Shown one piece after another: positions 24,553 to 32,058 of a DNA stretch of 64,000 bases. The DNA comes from Pseudomonadota bacterium (GTDB taxonomy: Bacteria > Pseudomonadota > Alphaproteobacteria > Sphingomonadales > Govanellaceae), in NCBI GenBank assembly GCA_003577275.1, contig QEVO01000002.1:372001-436000 (forward strand), written 5' to 3'. A model generated the notes under the pieces. It saw nothing but the letters and a program-made list of their open reading frames with translations. It was not told where the DNA came from and made no database searches. Each line of letters opens with the position of its first letter. The first letter of the stretch is position 1. Position numbers and translations under genes: made by a program.

Positions 24553-26856
24553 ATGAAACACGTCTATCCGACAACTGTATCCATTTTTGCGCTGCTGGCC
24601 GCCGCCGGCATCATCCACACTCCCACTGTCTGGGCGGCGGAGCCCGCCAGCCTCGGCTTGGAGGAAATTCTCGTCACCGCGCAAAAGCGTGAAGAAAGCA
24701 TGCAGCAGATACCGCTTGCGGTAACCGCCTTCGGCGGCGCCGAGTTGGAAGAGCTTGATGTGGCAAGCTTACAAGAAATCGGCGCCCGCACCCCGGGCCT
24801 GGTGTTCGCCGCATTCAGCGTCGGTCAGCCCGAAATCGCCATCCGCGGCGTCGGCACCAAGGAAGACGGCGCATCGGCCTCGGACTCCGTGGTAGTATCG
24901 GTGGATGGCGTCTACATTGCCGCCCGCACCGCCCAGGTATTCGATATTTTTGATCTGGAACGGGTGGAAGTCGTGCGCGGCCCGCAAGGCACTCTTTATG
25001 GCCGCAACTCCATCGGCGGCTCGATTAACTTCGTTACCACCAAGCCGACGGAGGAGACCAAGATCAGACTGCGTCAGTCGGTCGGCAACTACGGCCGTTT
25101 TGATACCGGCGGCCTTTTGAGCGGCCAGATCGCGGAAAACCTTTACGGCAAATTCTCCTTCAGCCGACGTGAGCACAATGGCTATATCCGCAACCTGTTG
25201 AGCAGCGAGCGGGAGGGAGAGTCCAACACCTTCGCCTGGCGCGCCGCCTTGCGTTGGACGCCCAATGAAAATCTGGAAGTCATCCTGGGCGCCGACGGCG
25301 CGGACGATAACCTTGGCGCCACCAACCGCGAACCGGTAGGCGGCAAGGGAGCGCTGCATGGCTGCAACTGCGCCTCTAACCCTGTGGCCGTCAATGAAGC
25401 GCTTGGTGGCGCAGGCGATCCGTGGACCTCGTTGGCCGATCTCGAAGGCTATACCGACCGTGACGTGTATGGCATATCTTTGACCATCAACTGGGATGTG
25501 GATTGGGCAACCCTGACCTCGGTTTCCGCCTACCGCAACAGCGATTTTGACTGGTTAGAGGATTCCGAAGGCCTGCCGCCCAGCACAGCCTATGTGGATC
25601 TTACCGGATCGTCCGGCAACCCCGGCATTCCCTTGACTGCGCCGGCAACTTCCGGCTTTTCCTTCGATATTTCCGACGCCGCGGTAGAGGATGTCGAACA
25701 GTATGTACAAGAGTTTCGCTTGACCTCGCCTGGTGATGGCAAATTACGCTGGGTGGCGGGCGTCTTCTACGGTTATGAAAACACCAACCGCACCGAGGCA
25801 TTTTATTTCCCTTCCCTTGGCTTGCCTGACGGGTTGGGCAGCGATTCAATATCGATTCAGGAAAATACGACCAACAGTTTTGCCATTTTCGGCCAAGCGA
25901 GTTACAGCATTAGCGACGCGCTGACTGCCACCGCGGGTCTGCGTTATTCCTATGAAAAGAAGAAAATGTCGGCGGCGGCAGACGTCATAACCGGCCTGGG
26001 ACTGCTGCTGAAGGACTTTGATCCGGTTTCGGCAAGCAAGTCCTGGAATAACGTGTCGTGGCGCGCCGCCCTTGATTATAAAGTCAATGATAACATCCTG
26101 CTCTACGCCAGCGCCGCCACCGGCTTTAAGTCCGGCGGCTTCACGGGATCAGCCTCCACCGCCGCACGGGCGCAAACGCCCTTCAAGCCGGAAACCGCCA
26201 CCAGCTTTGAGGCGGGCATGAAGTCGGACCTTCTCGACCGCCGGGTGCGTTTAAACGTCACCGGGTTTTATACCGACTACAAGGATCTCCAGGTAACCCG
26301 TTTCTTCCAGCCTGTGGACGCCAGCTTCGGCGAATTCATTACCGAAAACGCCGGCAAGGCGGAAATCTATGGCCTTGAGGTGGAACTCCTGACGCGGCCG
26401 GTCAAAGGCCTCGATATCGGCGCCAACTACGGCTATCTGCACGCCAAGTACACGGAGTTTACCGGCCTGCCCTCGGTGACCGATCCTCTGAATACCTCGT
26501 TTGACGGCAAACGATTACGCCAGTCGCCCAAGCACATGTTCAATGCCTTCGCTCGCTACCAGTGGTCGCTGGGTAATGCGGGTGAGATGTACGCCCGCGT
26601 CGACTACCGCTATCAGGCGCGGAGCTTCTATGACCCAGATAACAACCCCATCGTCGACATCCCGGCCTACGATATATGGGACGCCCGCATCGCCTATCTT
26701 TCTCCCGACGGTCGCTGGGAGGTCGCGGGCTGGATGAAGAACATCGGCAAGGAGAAATACCGGACCCATATTTTCAGCCAGCGCGGCGGCGACATCGCCT
26801 TCGCCCTCTTCGGCGATCCGCGCACCTACGGCGCCTCGGTCACCTTCACATACTGA
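24553..26856 (+). CDS. TonB-dependent receptor 1
   Basis: A 767-residue outer-membrane active transporter. It has a signal peptide (ending near WAAEP), a TonB-box/plug start LEEILVTAQKREESMQQIP, plug segments IRGVGTKEDG, VDGVYIA and FDLERVEVVRGPQGTLYGRN, and a 22-strand barrel with periodic aromatic strands (YASAATGFKSGGFTG, NYGYLHAKYTEF) ending YGASVTFTY with a C-terminal aromatic. The type is common in sphingomonad-like bacteria and is annotated loosely as a siderophore or oligosaccharide/peptide receptor; ligand is unknown. It stands alone, with its own terminator. Confidence 0.95.
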   Translation: MKHVYPTTVSIFALLAAAGIIHTPTVWAAEPASLGLEEILVTAQKREESMQQIPLAVTAFGGAELEELDVASLQEIGARTPGLVFAAFSVGQPEIAIRGVGTKEDGASASDSVVVSVDGVYIAARTAQVFDIFDLERVEVVRGPQGTLYGRNSIGGSINFVTTKPTEETKIRLRQSVGNYGRFDTGGLLSGQIAENLYGKFSFSRREHNGYIRNLLSSEREGESNTFAWRAALRWTPNENLEVILGADGADDNLGATNREPVGGKGALHGCNCASNPVAVNEALGGAGDPWTSLADLEGYTDRDVYGISLTINWDVDWATLTSVSAYRNSDFDWLEDSEGLPPSTAYVDLTGSSGNPGIPLTAPATSGFSFDISDAAVEDVEQYVQEFRLTSPGDGKLRWVAGVFYGYENTNRTEAFYFPSLGLPDGLGSDSISIQENTTNSFAIFGQASYSISDALTATAGLRYSYEKKKMSAAADVITGLGLLLKDFDPVSASKSWNNVSWRAALDYKVNDNILLYASAATGFKSGGFTGSASTAARAQTPFKPETATSFEAGMKSDLLDRRVRLNVTGFYTDYKDLQVTRFFQPVDASFGEFITENAGKAEIYGLEVELLTRPVKGLDIGANYGYLHAKYTEFTGLPSVTDPLNTSFDGKRLRQSPKHMFNAFARYQWSLGNAGEMYARVDYRYQARSFYDPDNNPIVDIPAYDIWDARIAYLSPDGRWEVAGWMKNIGKEKYRTHIFSQRGGDIAFALFGDPRTYGASVTFTY

Positions 26857-26871
26857 GTCGATCCAACCGGC

Positions 26872-26902
26872 GGGCGGCGCGACGATCTCGCGCCGCCCTT
26901 TT
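26872..26902 (+). terminator. Rho-independent terminator of receptor 1
   Basis: gggcggcgcga and tcgcgccgccc pair perfectly over 11 bp with a 5-base loop, followed by TTTTCTCTT, 16 bp after the receptor stop. Confidence 0.9.
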
Positions 26903-27039
26903 CTCTTGCCCCGAGTCGGCGGCTCCACGTTCCTTAAGGAAGGCTTAAGCGGGCCTGGCCGCACCCCAGATTTTCCGCAGACGGCCGCGGGTTTGGCTTA
27001 ATTTCGCCCGGCCGGGAAATTATTTTGGGCCGGGGGGAA

Positions 27040-27429
27040 AAAAACTATTGCAATCGGGGGCGAGATACATCATTTCTGCGATCAAGACGTACGCGCACGT
27101 GCCGCTGGCCCCTGGAAGGTTATGTAACGACGTAAGCGTCCTTTTGTTGGTTGGACCAAACTTGTCTGATTGATTAAAGGAGGTGGCGCATGACCTTCCG
27201 AGACGTTCGCACCCGAGGGCGCGTATCTATCCATCAGCTGTCGCGGGTTTTCCGCGCCCGCTCTTATCTCCGCTTCTGGCACACCGCTGAGAGTATGCTC
27301 AGTCCGAGGCTGGTCTCCTGACCGCCGTCGGGGTTGCCGCCAATGCGCGCGCCTCGCACCTTCTCCCTTACTCGGATGAACCGCCGCCGTTGTGCGGCCC
27401 CCAGGCTCTTTTGCGGAACACATTAGGCC
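27040..27429 (+). ncRNA. Long 5' leader of ornithine decarboxylase, speF-like
   Basis: About 530 bp separate the receptor terminator from the decarboxylase start. In alphaproteobacteria a roughly 400-nt structured leader, the 'speF' motif, precedes ornithine decarboxylase genes. This region has the right position, gene context, length and taxon. It contains short GC hairpin-forming segments (for example gccg...cggc near 27386-27402) and a small ORF with a strong ribosome binding site (27190-27321). I did not align it to the covariance model, so the family assignment rests on context. Boundaries are approximate. Confidence 0.5.
27190..27321 (+). CDS. Arginine-rich 43-aa ORF, candidate leader peptide
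   Basis: ATG at 27190 follows AAAGGAGGTGGCGC, one of the strongest ribosome binding sites in the window. The 43 codons encode an Arg-rich peptide: MTFRDVRTRGRVSIHQLSRV, then FRARSYLRFWHTAESML, ending at TGA 27319-27321; nine residues are Arg. The decarboxylase starts 108 bp further on. Enterobacterial speF is controlled by an ornithine-sensing arrest peptide (SpeFL) from its leader; this ORF would be an analogue, although no clear sequence match is claimed. It could also be a real small protein. Confidence 0.55.
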   Translation: MTFRDVRTRGRVSIHQLSRVFRARSYLRFWHTAESMLSPRLVS

Positions 27430-28698
27430 ATGACCAGCCCGCTGCTACCCTTACCCATTGACGCGTTTCGCGACGCCAACGGCCTTGCCGTGTTCTCGTC
27501 CGTGGACGAAGCGGTAGCCGTCCTGGCGCCGGATGAGCCGGTGCAGTGCCTCTACCCCGAGCGCTTGCAGGCCAACGCCCGCGCCTTTCTCGACGGCTTT
27601 CCCGGCCGCGTGCTTTACGCCGTCAAGTCCAATCCCGACCGCCGCGTGCTGCAGTATCTCTACCGCGCCGGCGTGCGGCACTTCGACGTCGCCTCGCTGC
27701 CGGAGATCGAGCTGGTGCGCGGGCTGTTTCCGCACGCCCGGCTGTCGTTCATGCACCCGGTGAAAAGCCGGCGCGCCATCGCCGCCGCCTACCGCTACGG
27801 CGTCAAGGACTTCGCCGTCGACAGCGACGGCGAGATCCTGAAGATCATCGAGGAGACCAACGCGGCGCGCCGGGTCAATCTGTTCGTGCGCCTGGCGCTG
27901 CCCAAGGGCGAGGCGGCCTTGAACCTCTCTGAAAAGTTCGGGGCGACCCCGGAGGAAGCGGTGACGCTGTTGCGCCAGGCGCGGCGGCTGTCGGCGAAGC
28001 TTGGCCTGTGTTTCCACGTCGGCTCGCAGTGCCTGTCGCCGGAAGCTTACCGGACCGCCATCAAGCTGGCCCGCGAGGTCATTGATCAAGCCGGCGTCAA
28101 GGTCGACATCCTCGATGTCGGCGGCGGTTTCCCCGTGGCTTATCCGGGGCAGACGCCGCCGCCGGTGGATACCTTCCTCGCCGCCACCCGCGCCGCCGCG
28201 GAAGCGAACGGCTTTGCTGGCACTGAGTTGTGGTGCGAGCCCGGCCGCGCCATCGGCGCCACCGCCGGCTCGATCCTGGTCAAGGTGGAGATGCGGCGTG
28301 GCGACCGGCTTTACATCAACGACGGCACCTACGGCAGCCTGTTTGACGCCGGCGCGCTGGGCTGGCGCTTTCCGGTGCGGCTCATTCGCGCCCGCGGCCC
28401 GGCCTCGGAAATGTTGCTCCCGTTCAGCTTCTATGGCCCGACCTGCGACTGCATCGACGTCATGAAGGGACCGTTTTACTTGCCCGAGGACGTGCAGGAA
28501 GGCGATTGGATCGAGGTTGCAAACCTCGGCGCTTACGGCTTTGCCATGCGCACGGCGTTCAACGGCTTTTATTCCGACACCACCGTCGCCATCCTGCCCG
28601 AGGACGTCGCCTCGGCGCGGGCGCGCCGGTCATCGGCCAAACCCATCCGTCTGCATGATCGCTTGGCGGCCCGCGCCGGCCGCCAAGCCACCAAGTGA
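27430..28698 (+). CDS. Ornithine (or lysine/ornithine) decarboxylase, fold type III
   Basis: A 422-residue alanine-racemase-fold PLP decarboxylase converting ornithine to putrescine. RVLYAVKSNPDRRVLQYL carries the PLP lysine (K66); FHVGSQCLSPEAY, DILDVGGGFPVAYPG (glycine-rich phosphate site), WCEPGRAIGA and FYGPTCDCIDVM (active-site Cys across the dimer) are all intact. Ornithine and lysine preference cannot be separated by eye. The next gene uses putrescine, so the pair makes homospermidine. The long leader upstream implies control by ornithine or polyamines. Confidence 0.95.
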   Translation: MTSPLLPLPIDAFRDANGLAVFSSVDEAVAVLAPDEPVQCLYPERLQANARAFLDGFPGRVLYAVKSNPDRRVLQYLYRAGVRHFDVASLPEIELVRGLFPHARLSFMHPVKSRRAIAAAYRYGVKDFAVDSDGEILKIIEETNAARRVNLFVRLALPKGEAALNLSEKFGATPEEAVTLLRQARRLSAKLGLCFHVGSQCLSPEAYRTAIKLAREVIDQAGVKVDILDVGGGFPVAYPGQTPPPVDTFLAATRAAAEANGFAGTELWCEPGRAIGATAGSILVKVEMRRGDRLYINDGTYGSLFDAGALGWRFPVRLIRARGPASEMLLPFSFYGPTCDCIDVMKGPFYLPEDVQEGDWIEVANLGAYGFAMRTAFNGFYSDTTVAILPEDVASARARRSSAKPIRLHDRLAARAGRQATK

Positions 28699-28711
28699 GT
28701 TTTATAGTAAA

Positions 28712-29752
28712 ATGATCAAAGAGAAAGCCAAGGACAACACCAAGGCGGAGCTGCTGTCGCGCCCGGTGGAGCACATCGACATTACCTCGTTCGATGCCCG
28801 TCCGATCATCAATTCCATGCGCAAGATGTCGTTCACCTCGCGCGATCTGGCGCGCGCCAGCGACATCTACAACATGATGCTGGAAGATAAATCGTGTTCG
28901 GTGTTCCTGACGCTCGCCGGCTCCACCTCGGCCGCCGGCTGCATGCAGGTCTACGTCGATCTGGTCAAGAACGGCATGGTGGACGCCATCGTCGCCACCG
29001 GCGCCAGCATCGTCGACATGGATTTCTTCGAGGCGTTGGGCTTCCGCCATTACCAAGGCTCGCAGTTCGCCGATGACAAGGAGCTGCGCGACCATTATAT
29101 CGACCGCATCTACGACACCTATATCGACGAGGAAGAGCTGCAAGCCTGCGATCACACCATCAAGTTGATCGCCGATAGCCTGCCAGCGAAGCCCTATTCG
29201 TCGCGCGAGTTCATCCGCGAGATGGGACGTTGGCTGAAGCAGAACTCGAAGAAGAAGAATTCGCTGATCGAGACGGCGTTCGATTACGACGTGCCGATCT
29301 TCTGTCCGGCGTTCACCGATTCCAGCGCCGGCTTCGGCCTCGTCATGCATCAGGTGGAACGTCCCGATAATCACCTGACCCTGGATTCCATCCGCGACTT
29401 TCGCGAGCTGACCGAGATCAAGATCAAGGCCGGCACTAGCGGCCTCTTGATGGTCGGCGGCGGCGTGCCGAAGAACTTCGTGCAGGACACCGTGGTGTGC
29501 GCGGAAATTCTCGGCAAGGAAGTGGATATGCACAAGTATGCGGTGCAGATCACGGTGGCCGACACCCGCGACGGCGCGTGCTCGTCCTCAACGCTGAAGG
29601 AAGCCTGCTCGTGGGGCAAGGTCGACACCACCTATGAGCAAATGGTATTCGCCGAAGCCACCAGCGTCATCCCGCTTCTGGCCTCCGACGCCTATCACTG
29701 CGGCTTGTGGAAAGGCCGTGAACGCCGCCGCTTCTCGAAGATGTTTGGGTGA
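28712..29752 (+). CDS. Deoxyhypusine-synthase-like homospermidine synthase
   Basis: A 346-residue protein of the deoxyhypusine synthase family. Bacteria lack the eIF5A substrate, and bacterial members next to ornithine decarboxylase have been shown to make sym-homospermidine (SpeY). Present are FLTLAGSTSAAGCMQVYVDL, DAIVATGASIVDMDFFEALG, AFTDSSAGFG and CSSSTLKEACSWGKV, the last with the lysine that forms the enzyme-amine intermediate in deoxyhypusine synthase. The ATG at 28712 is 13 bp after the decarboxylase stop with a poor ribosome binding site, so coupled translation is likely. Confidence 0.92.
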   Translation: MIKEKAKDNTKAELLSRPVEHIDITSFDARPIINSMRKMSFTSRDLARASDIYNMMLEDKSCSVFLTLAGSTSAAGCMQVYVDLVKNGMVDAIVATGASIVDMDFFEALGFRHYQGSQFADDKELRDHYIDRIYDTYIDEEELQACDHTIKLIADSLPAKPYSSREFIREMGRWLKQNSKKKNSLIETAFDYDVPIFCPAFTDSSAGFGLVMHQVERPDNHLTLDSIRDFRELTEIKIKAGTSGLLMVGGGVPKNFVQDTVVCAEILGKEVDMHKYAVQITVADTRDGACSSSTLKEACSWGKVDTTYEQMVFAEATSVIPLLASDAYHCGLWKGRERRRFSKMFG

Positions 29753-29762
29753 AGGGTAGATC

Positions 29763-29785
29763 GTGGGTTTGCTAACGCTAACCCA
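29763..29785. terminator. Hairpin after the homospermidine synthase gene
   Basis: gtgggtt and aacccac form a 7-bp stem; a second similar gtgggtt...aaccca pair follows at about 29812-29831. No T-run is present. The TGGGTT...AACCCA units look like a common dispersed repeat and may serve as a weak terminator between convergent genes. Confidence 0.45.
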
Positions 29786-29852
29786 CGCTACTCATAAACA
29801 TTGTCGTGTGGGTTACGCGCCAGCGAACCCAATGAGCGTCCGTCTTGCTCCG

Positions 29853-31862
29853 TTATCCCGGTATATGCACGCCCAATAAATTGAAGAAATTAAAGGCGAC
29901 CAGCAGGCCGAGGGCGGACACCGCAACCACGCTCATATGCGCCTTGCGTCCGACGCTCGCCCACCCGGCGGCGGCTTCGCTTGTTGGCTGCGCCCATTCC
30001 TTCACGGTCTGGAAGACGAGCAGCAGGGCAAGCACGATCATCGCGTTGGCGGCAACCACCATGATCCAAAACCGCCCCTTGTCGCCCACCAGCATCTGGT
30101 TGATCAAGTCATCCCGTTCTCCAAACCCAAGCGTCATGGCGGCGGGAATGGCGATCACCGCTAGCGCTGCAAGAAGCCCCAGGTAATTGCCCGGATTGGA
30201 CAATCTTTTCTTCTGCGGCCAAACAAAAAGCAGGGCTCCGGTCAAGGTGAGCGCGCCGAAGATCATCAAGCTCAACAGCATCGTGCGCGGATTAAAGATC
30301 GGGCTTACCCGCACCCAGAACTGGTCCGTAACGCCGGCGGACATGGCGGTGGCGTTTCCATCCTGGTCAAGATTGAAGGAAATATAGGGCGGCAAGAACA
30401 TGTCGATGGCGTAAGGATCTTTCCAAACGGTTTTGCCGGCGGGACTCGTGAAAACCCCATTGCCGATTTCCGTATAAGGACCCATGCCGCTCATCAGCAG
30501 GCCCTTGCCGTCTTCGGTCAGTTCGACGGAAAGCACCGTAGCGGGATTAAATGCCTGACCAAGCATCTCAACCGTGGTAAAGGGCCGCCTTAATCCCCAA
30601 TACGTTCCAACAAGCTTTTGAAGATCGGATTTCCGCCCGCTCTCGAAATGATCCGTCGGCTTCAGGAATTTCTCGACAAAAGACTGCCGCAGCTCGAAGC
30701 CGCTAAAGGCGTTCTTTGCGATATCGTCTTTTGCCACCGCGTCATTCTTAGCCCACGCAACAAGTCCGCCTTCCATGGTTGAGGCAAAAAAGCCCAGCCG
30801 CTTTTCCGGAATCATCACCAGCATGCTCTGAAAGCCGGGCGCGCCGCCGCCATGTTCAATCGATTGGACGCCGTTGAGTTTTCCGGTCATGAAGGCAAGG
30901 CCAAAACCAACGCCATACAGCGAATTGCGAAACTTTTCGGTGTGCAGCTCCGCGAACATCTTTTTGCTGACCAGCGGATATCCTCCATCCTCGCCGGCAA
31001 AAAGGTGAGCATTCATATAGCGGGCCATGTCCGCCGCCGTGGAAACGATGCCGCCCATCGGCCCAATCCCCGGATGAGGAGGATAATCGGCGTTGAGCAA
31101 AGGTTCCGGCACCGGCGTTCCATCGGCCTCAAACTGATAGCTCATGCTCAAGTTCTCGGGCCTTTTCCCATAAAGCATGCTGGTATGGGCCATGCCGAGC
31201 GGATTCCAGATGTTCTTTTTCAGATAATCATCCAGGCGCTCGCCGGTGACATCCTCGATCATGAAGCCGAGTAGCGTGAAGCCCCAGTTGGAGTAGGCCG
31301 AATAACCGCCGGGCTCCATGACGAGTTCAGGAATAACCCGCGTCATCTCCGCCGGCTTAAGCGGGATTTCAACGCCTTCGCCCTTTTGATGAATGCCAAA
31401 AAATCTATCCTCGAATCCGCCGCGATGGCTCAGCAGATGGCGGATGGTGGCCTGCGCGCCGCGCGCGCCGGGAAGCTGTATGCGTTTAAGATACTTATTG
31501 ACCGGATCGTCCAACGACGCGATTGCGCCCCGATCGACCAACTGGGCAATGGCGGTGGCGATGAATGTCTTGGTGATGGAGCCAATGATGAACCCTGATG
31601 TTTCGGGGTCAACAGGGGTGCGTTTGACATAATCGGCGTAGCCATAGCCCTTGGCGAAGATCACCTCGCCGTCCTGGACGACGGAAACGGTGATGCCGGT
31701 GGTTCGCTTTTCGGCAACGGCGCGGCCGTAATAGGCATCGGCCCAGACCTCTAGCTCCTGCGGGTCGATGAGTCGTTCCGCTGCGGCAGGGGCGGCGAAC
31801 GTCAGAACAGCCAGAATGACCAGAAAAATTGCCTGAGATCTAAAGGCGAGATGTTTCAGCAT
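29853..31862 (-). CDS. Serine beta-lactamase-fold hydrolase with membrane tail (paralogue 1)
   Basis: A 669-residue exported protein of the class C beta-lactamase/D-aminopeptidase/esterase (S12-like) fold. A signal peptide ends near APAAAE. The catalytic SxxK is SITK at 95-98, the Tyr motif is YSNWGF, and EHGGGAPGF replaces the KTG box. After about 520 residues come four membrane helices (RTMLLSLMIFGALTLTGALL, LAALAVIAIPAAM, IMVVAANAMIVLALLLVF, VVAVSALGLLVAFNFFNLLG), so the catalytic domain is tethered on the periplasmic side. Members hydrolyse D-amino acid amides, peptides or esters; the substrate is unknown. It is a close duplicate of the gene at 32059. Confidence 0.92.
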   Translation of the reverse strand: MLKHLAFRSQAIFLVILAVLTFAAPAAAERLIDPQELEVWADAYYGRAVAEKRTTGITVSVVQDGEVIFAKGYGYADYVKRTPVDPETSGFIIGSITKTFIATAIAQLVDRGAIASLDDPVNKYLKRIQLPGARGAQATIRHLLSHRGGFEDRFFGIHQKGEGVEIPLKPAEMTRVIPELVMEPGGYSAYSNWGFTLLGFMIEDVTGERLDDYLKKNIWNPLGMAHTSMLYGKRPENLSMSYQFEADGTPVPEPLLNADYPPHPGIGPMGGIVSTAADMARYMNAHLFAGEDGGYPLVSKKMFAELHTEKFRNSLYGVGFGLAFMTGKLNGVQSIEHGGGAPGFQSMLVMIPEKRLGFFASTMEGGLVAWAKNDAVAKDDIAKNAFSGFELRQSFVEKFLKPTDHFESGRKSDLQKLVGTYWGLRRPFTTVEMLGQAFNPATVLSVELTEDGKGLLMSGMGPYTEIGNGVFTSPAGKTVWKDPYAIDMFLPPYISFNLDQDGNATAMSAGVTDQFWVRVSPIFNPRTMLLSLMIFGALTLTGALLFVWPQKKRLSNPGNYLGLLAALAVIAIPAAMTLGFGERDDLINQMLVGDKGRFWIMVVAANAMIVLALLLVFQTVKEWAQPTSEAAAGWASVGRKAHMSVVAVSALGLLVAFNFFNLLGVHIPG

Positions 31863-31999
31863 CGTGATGCCCTCAAATGAAAATGCTACAACCCCACGCT
31901 TACCTTCATGTCATAGATAGCAACCAAAAAAACCGTCCCAACGAGGCGCGCCGAATGGTTTTTTTGCTCAATCGCTGCCGCCCGCCCGTTTGCAAGAAA

Positions 32000-32038
32000 C
32001 CCTTCGACTGCCGCTTCGCGGCGCTCAGGGCGAACGGG
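32000..32038. repeat. CCTTCGAC...CTCAGGGCGAAC palindromic repeat
   Basis: cccttcgactgccgcttcgc followed by ggcgctcagggcgaacggg makes an imperfect palindrome. The same family appears inverted at about 19468-19494. It sits between the two tandem hydrolase genes, just past the stop of the upstream one. Confidence 0.6.
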
Positions 32039-32058
32039 TCGACGTCGAACCTTGCCTC

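Noticed and set aside
27082..27423. 113-codon minus-strand frame in the decarboxylase leader
   Set aside because: No family features and it lies opposite the leader region; the plus-strand 43-codon frame has a far better ribosome binding site.
31998..32040. Possible CRISPR-like or phage attachment repeat between the tandem hydrolases
   Set aside because: Only a single palindromic unit with no regular spacing; a relative at 19.47 kb shows that it is a dispersed repeat.
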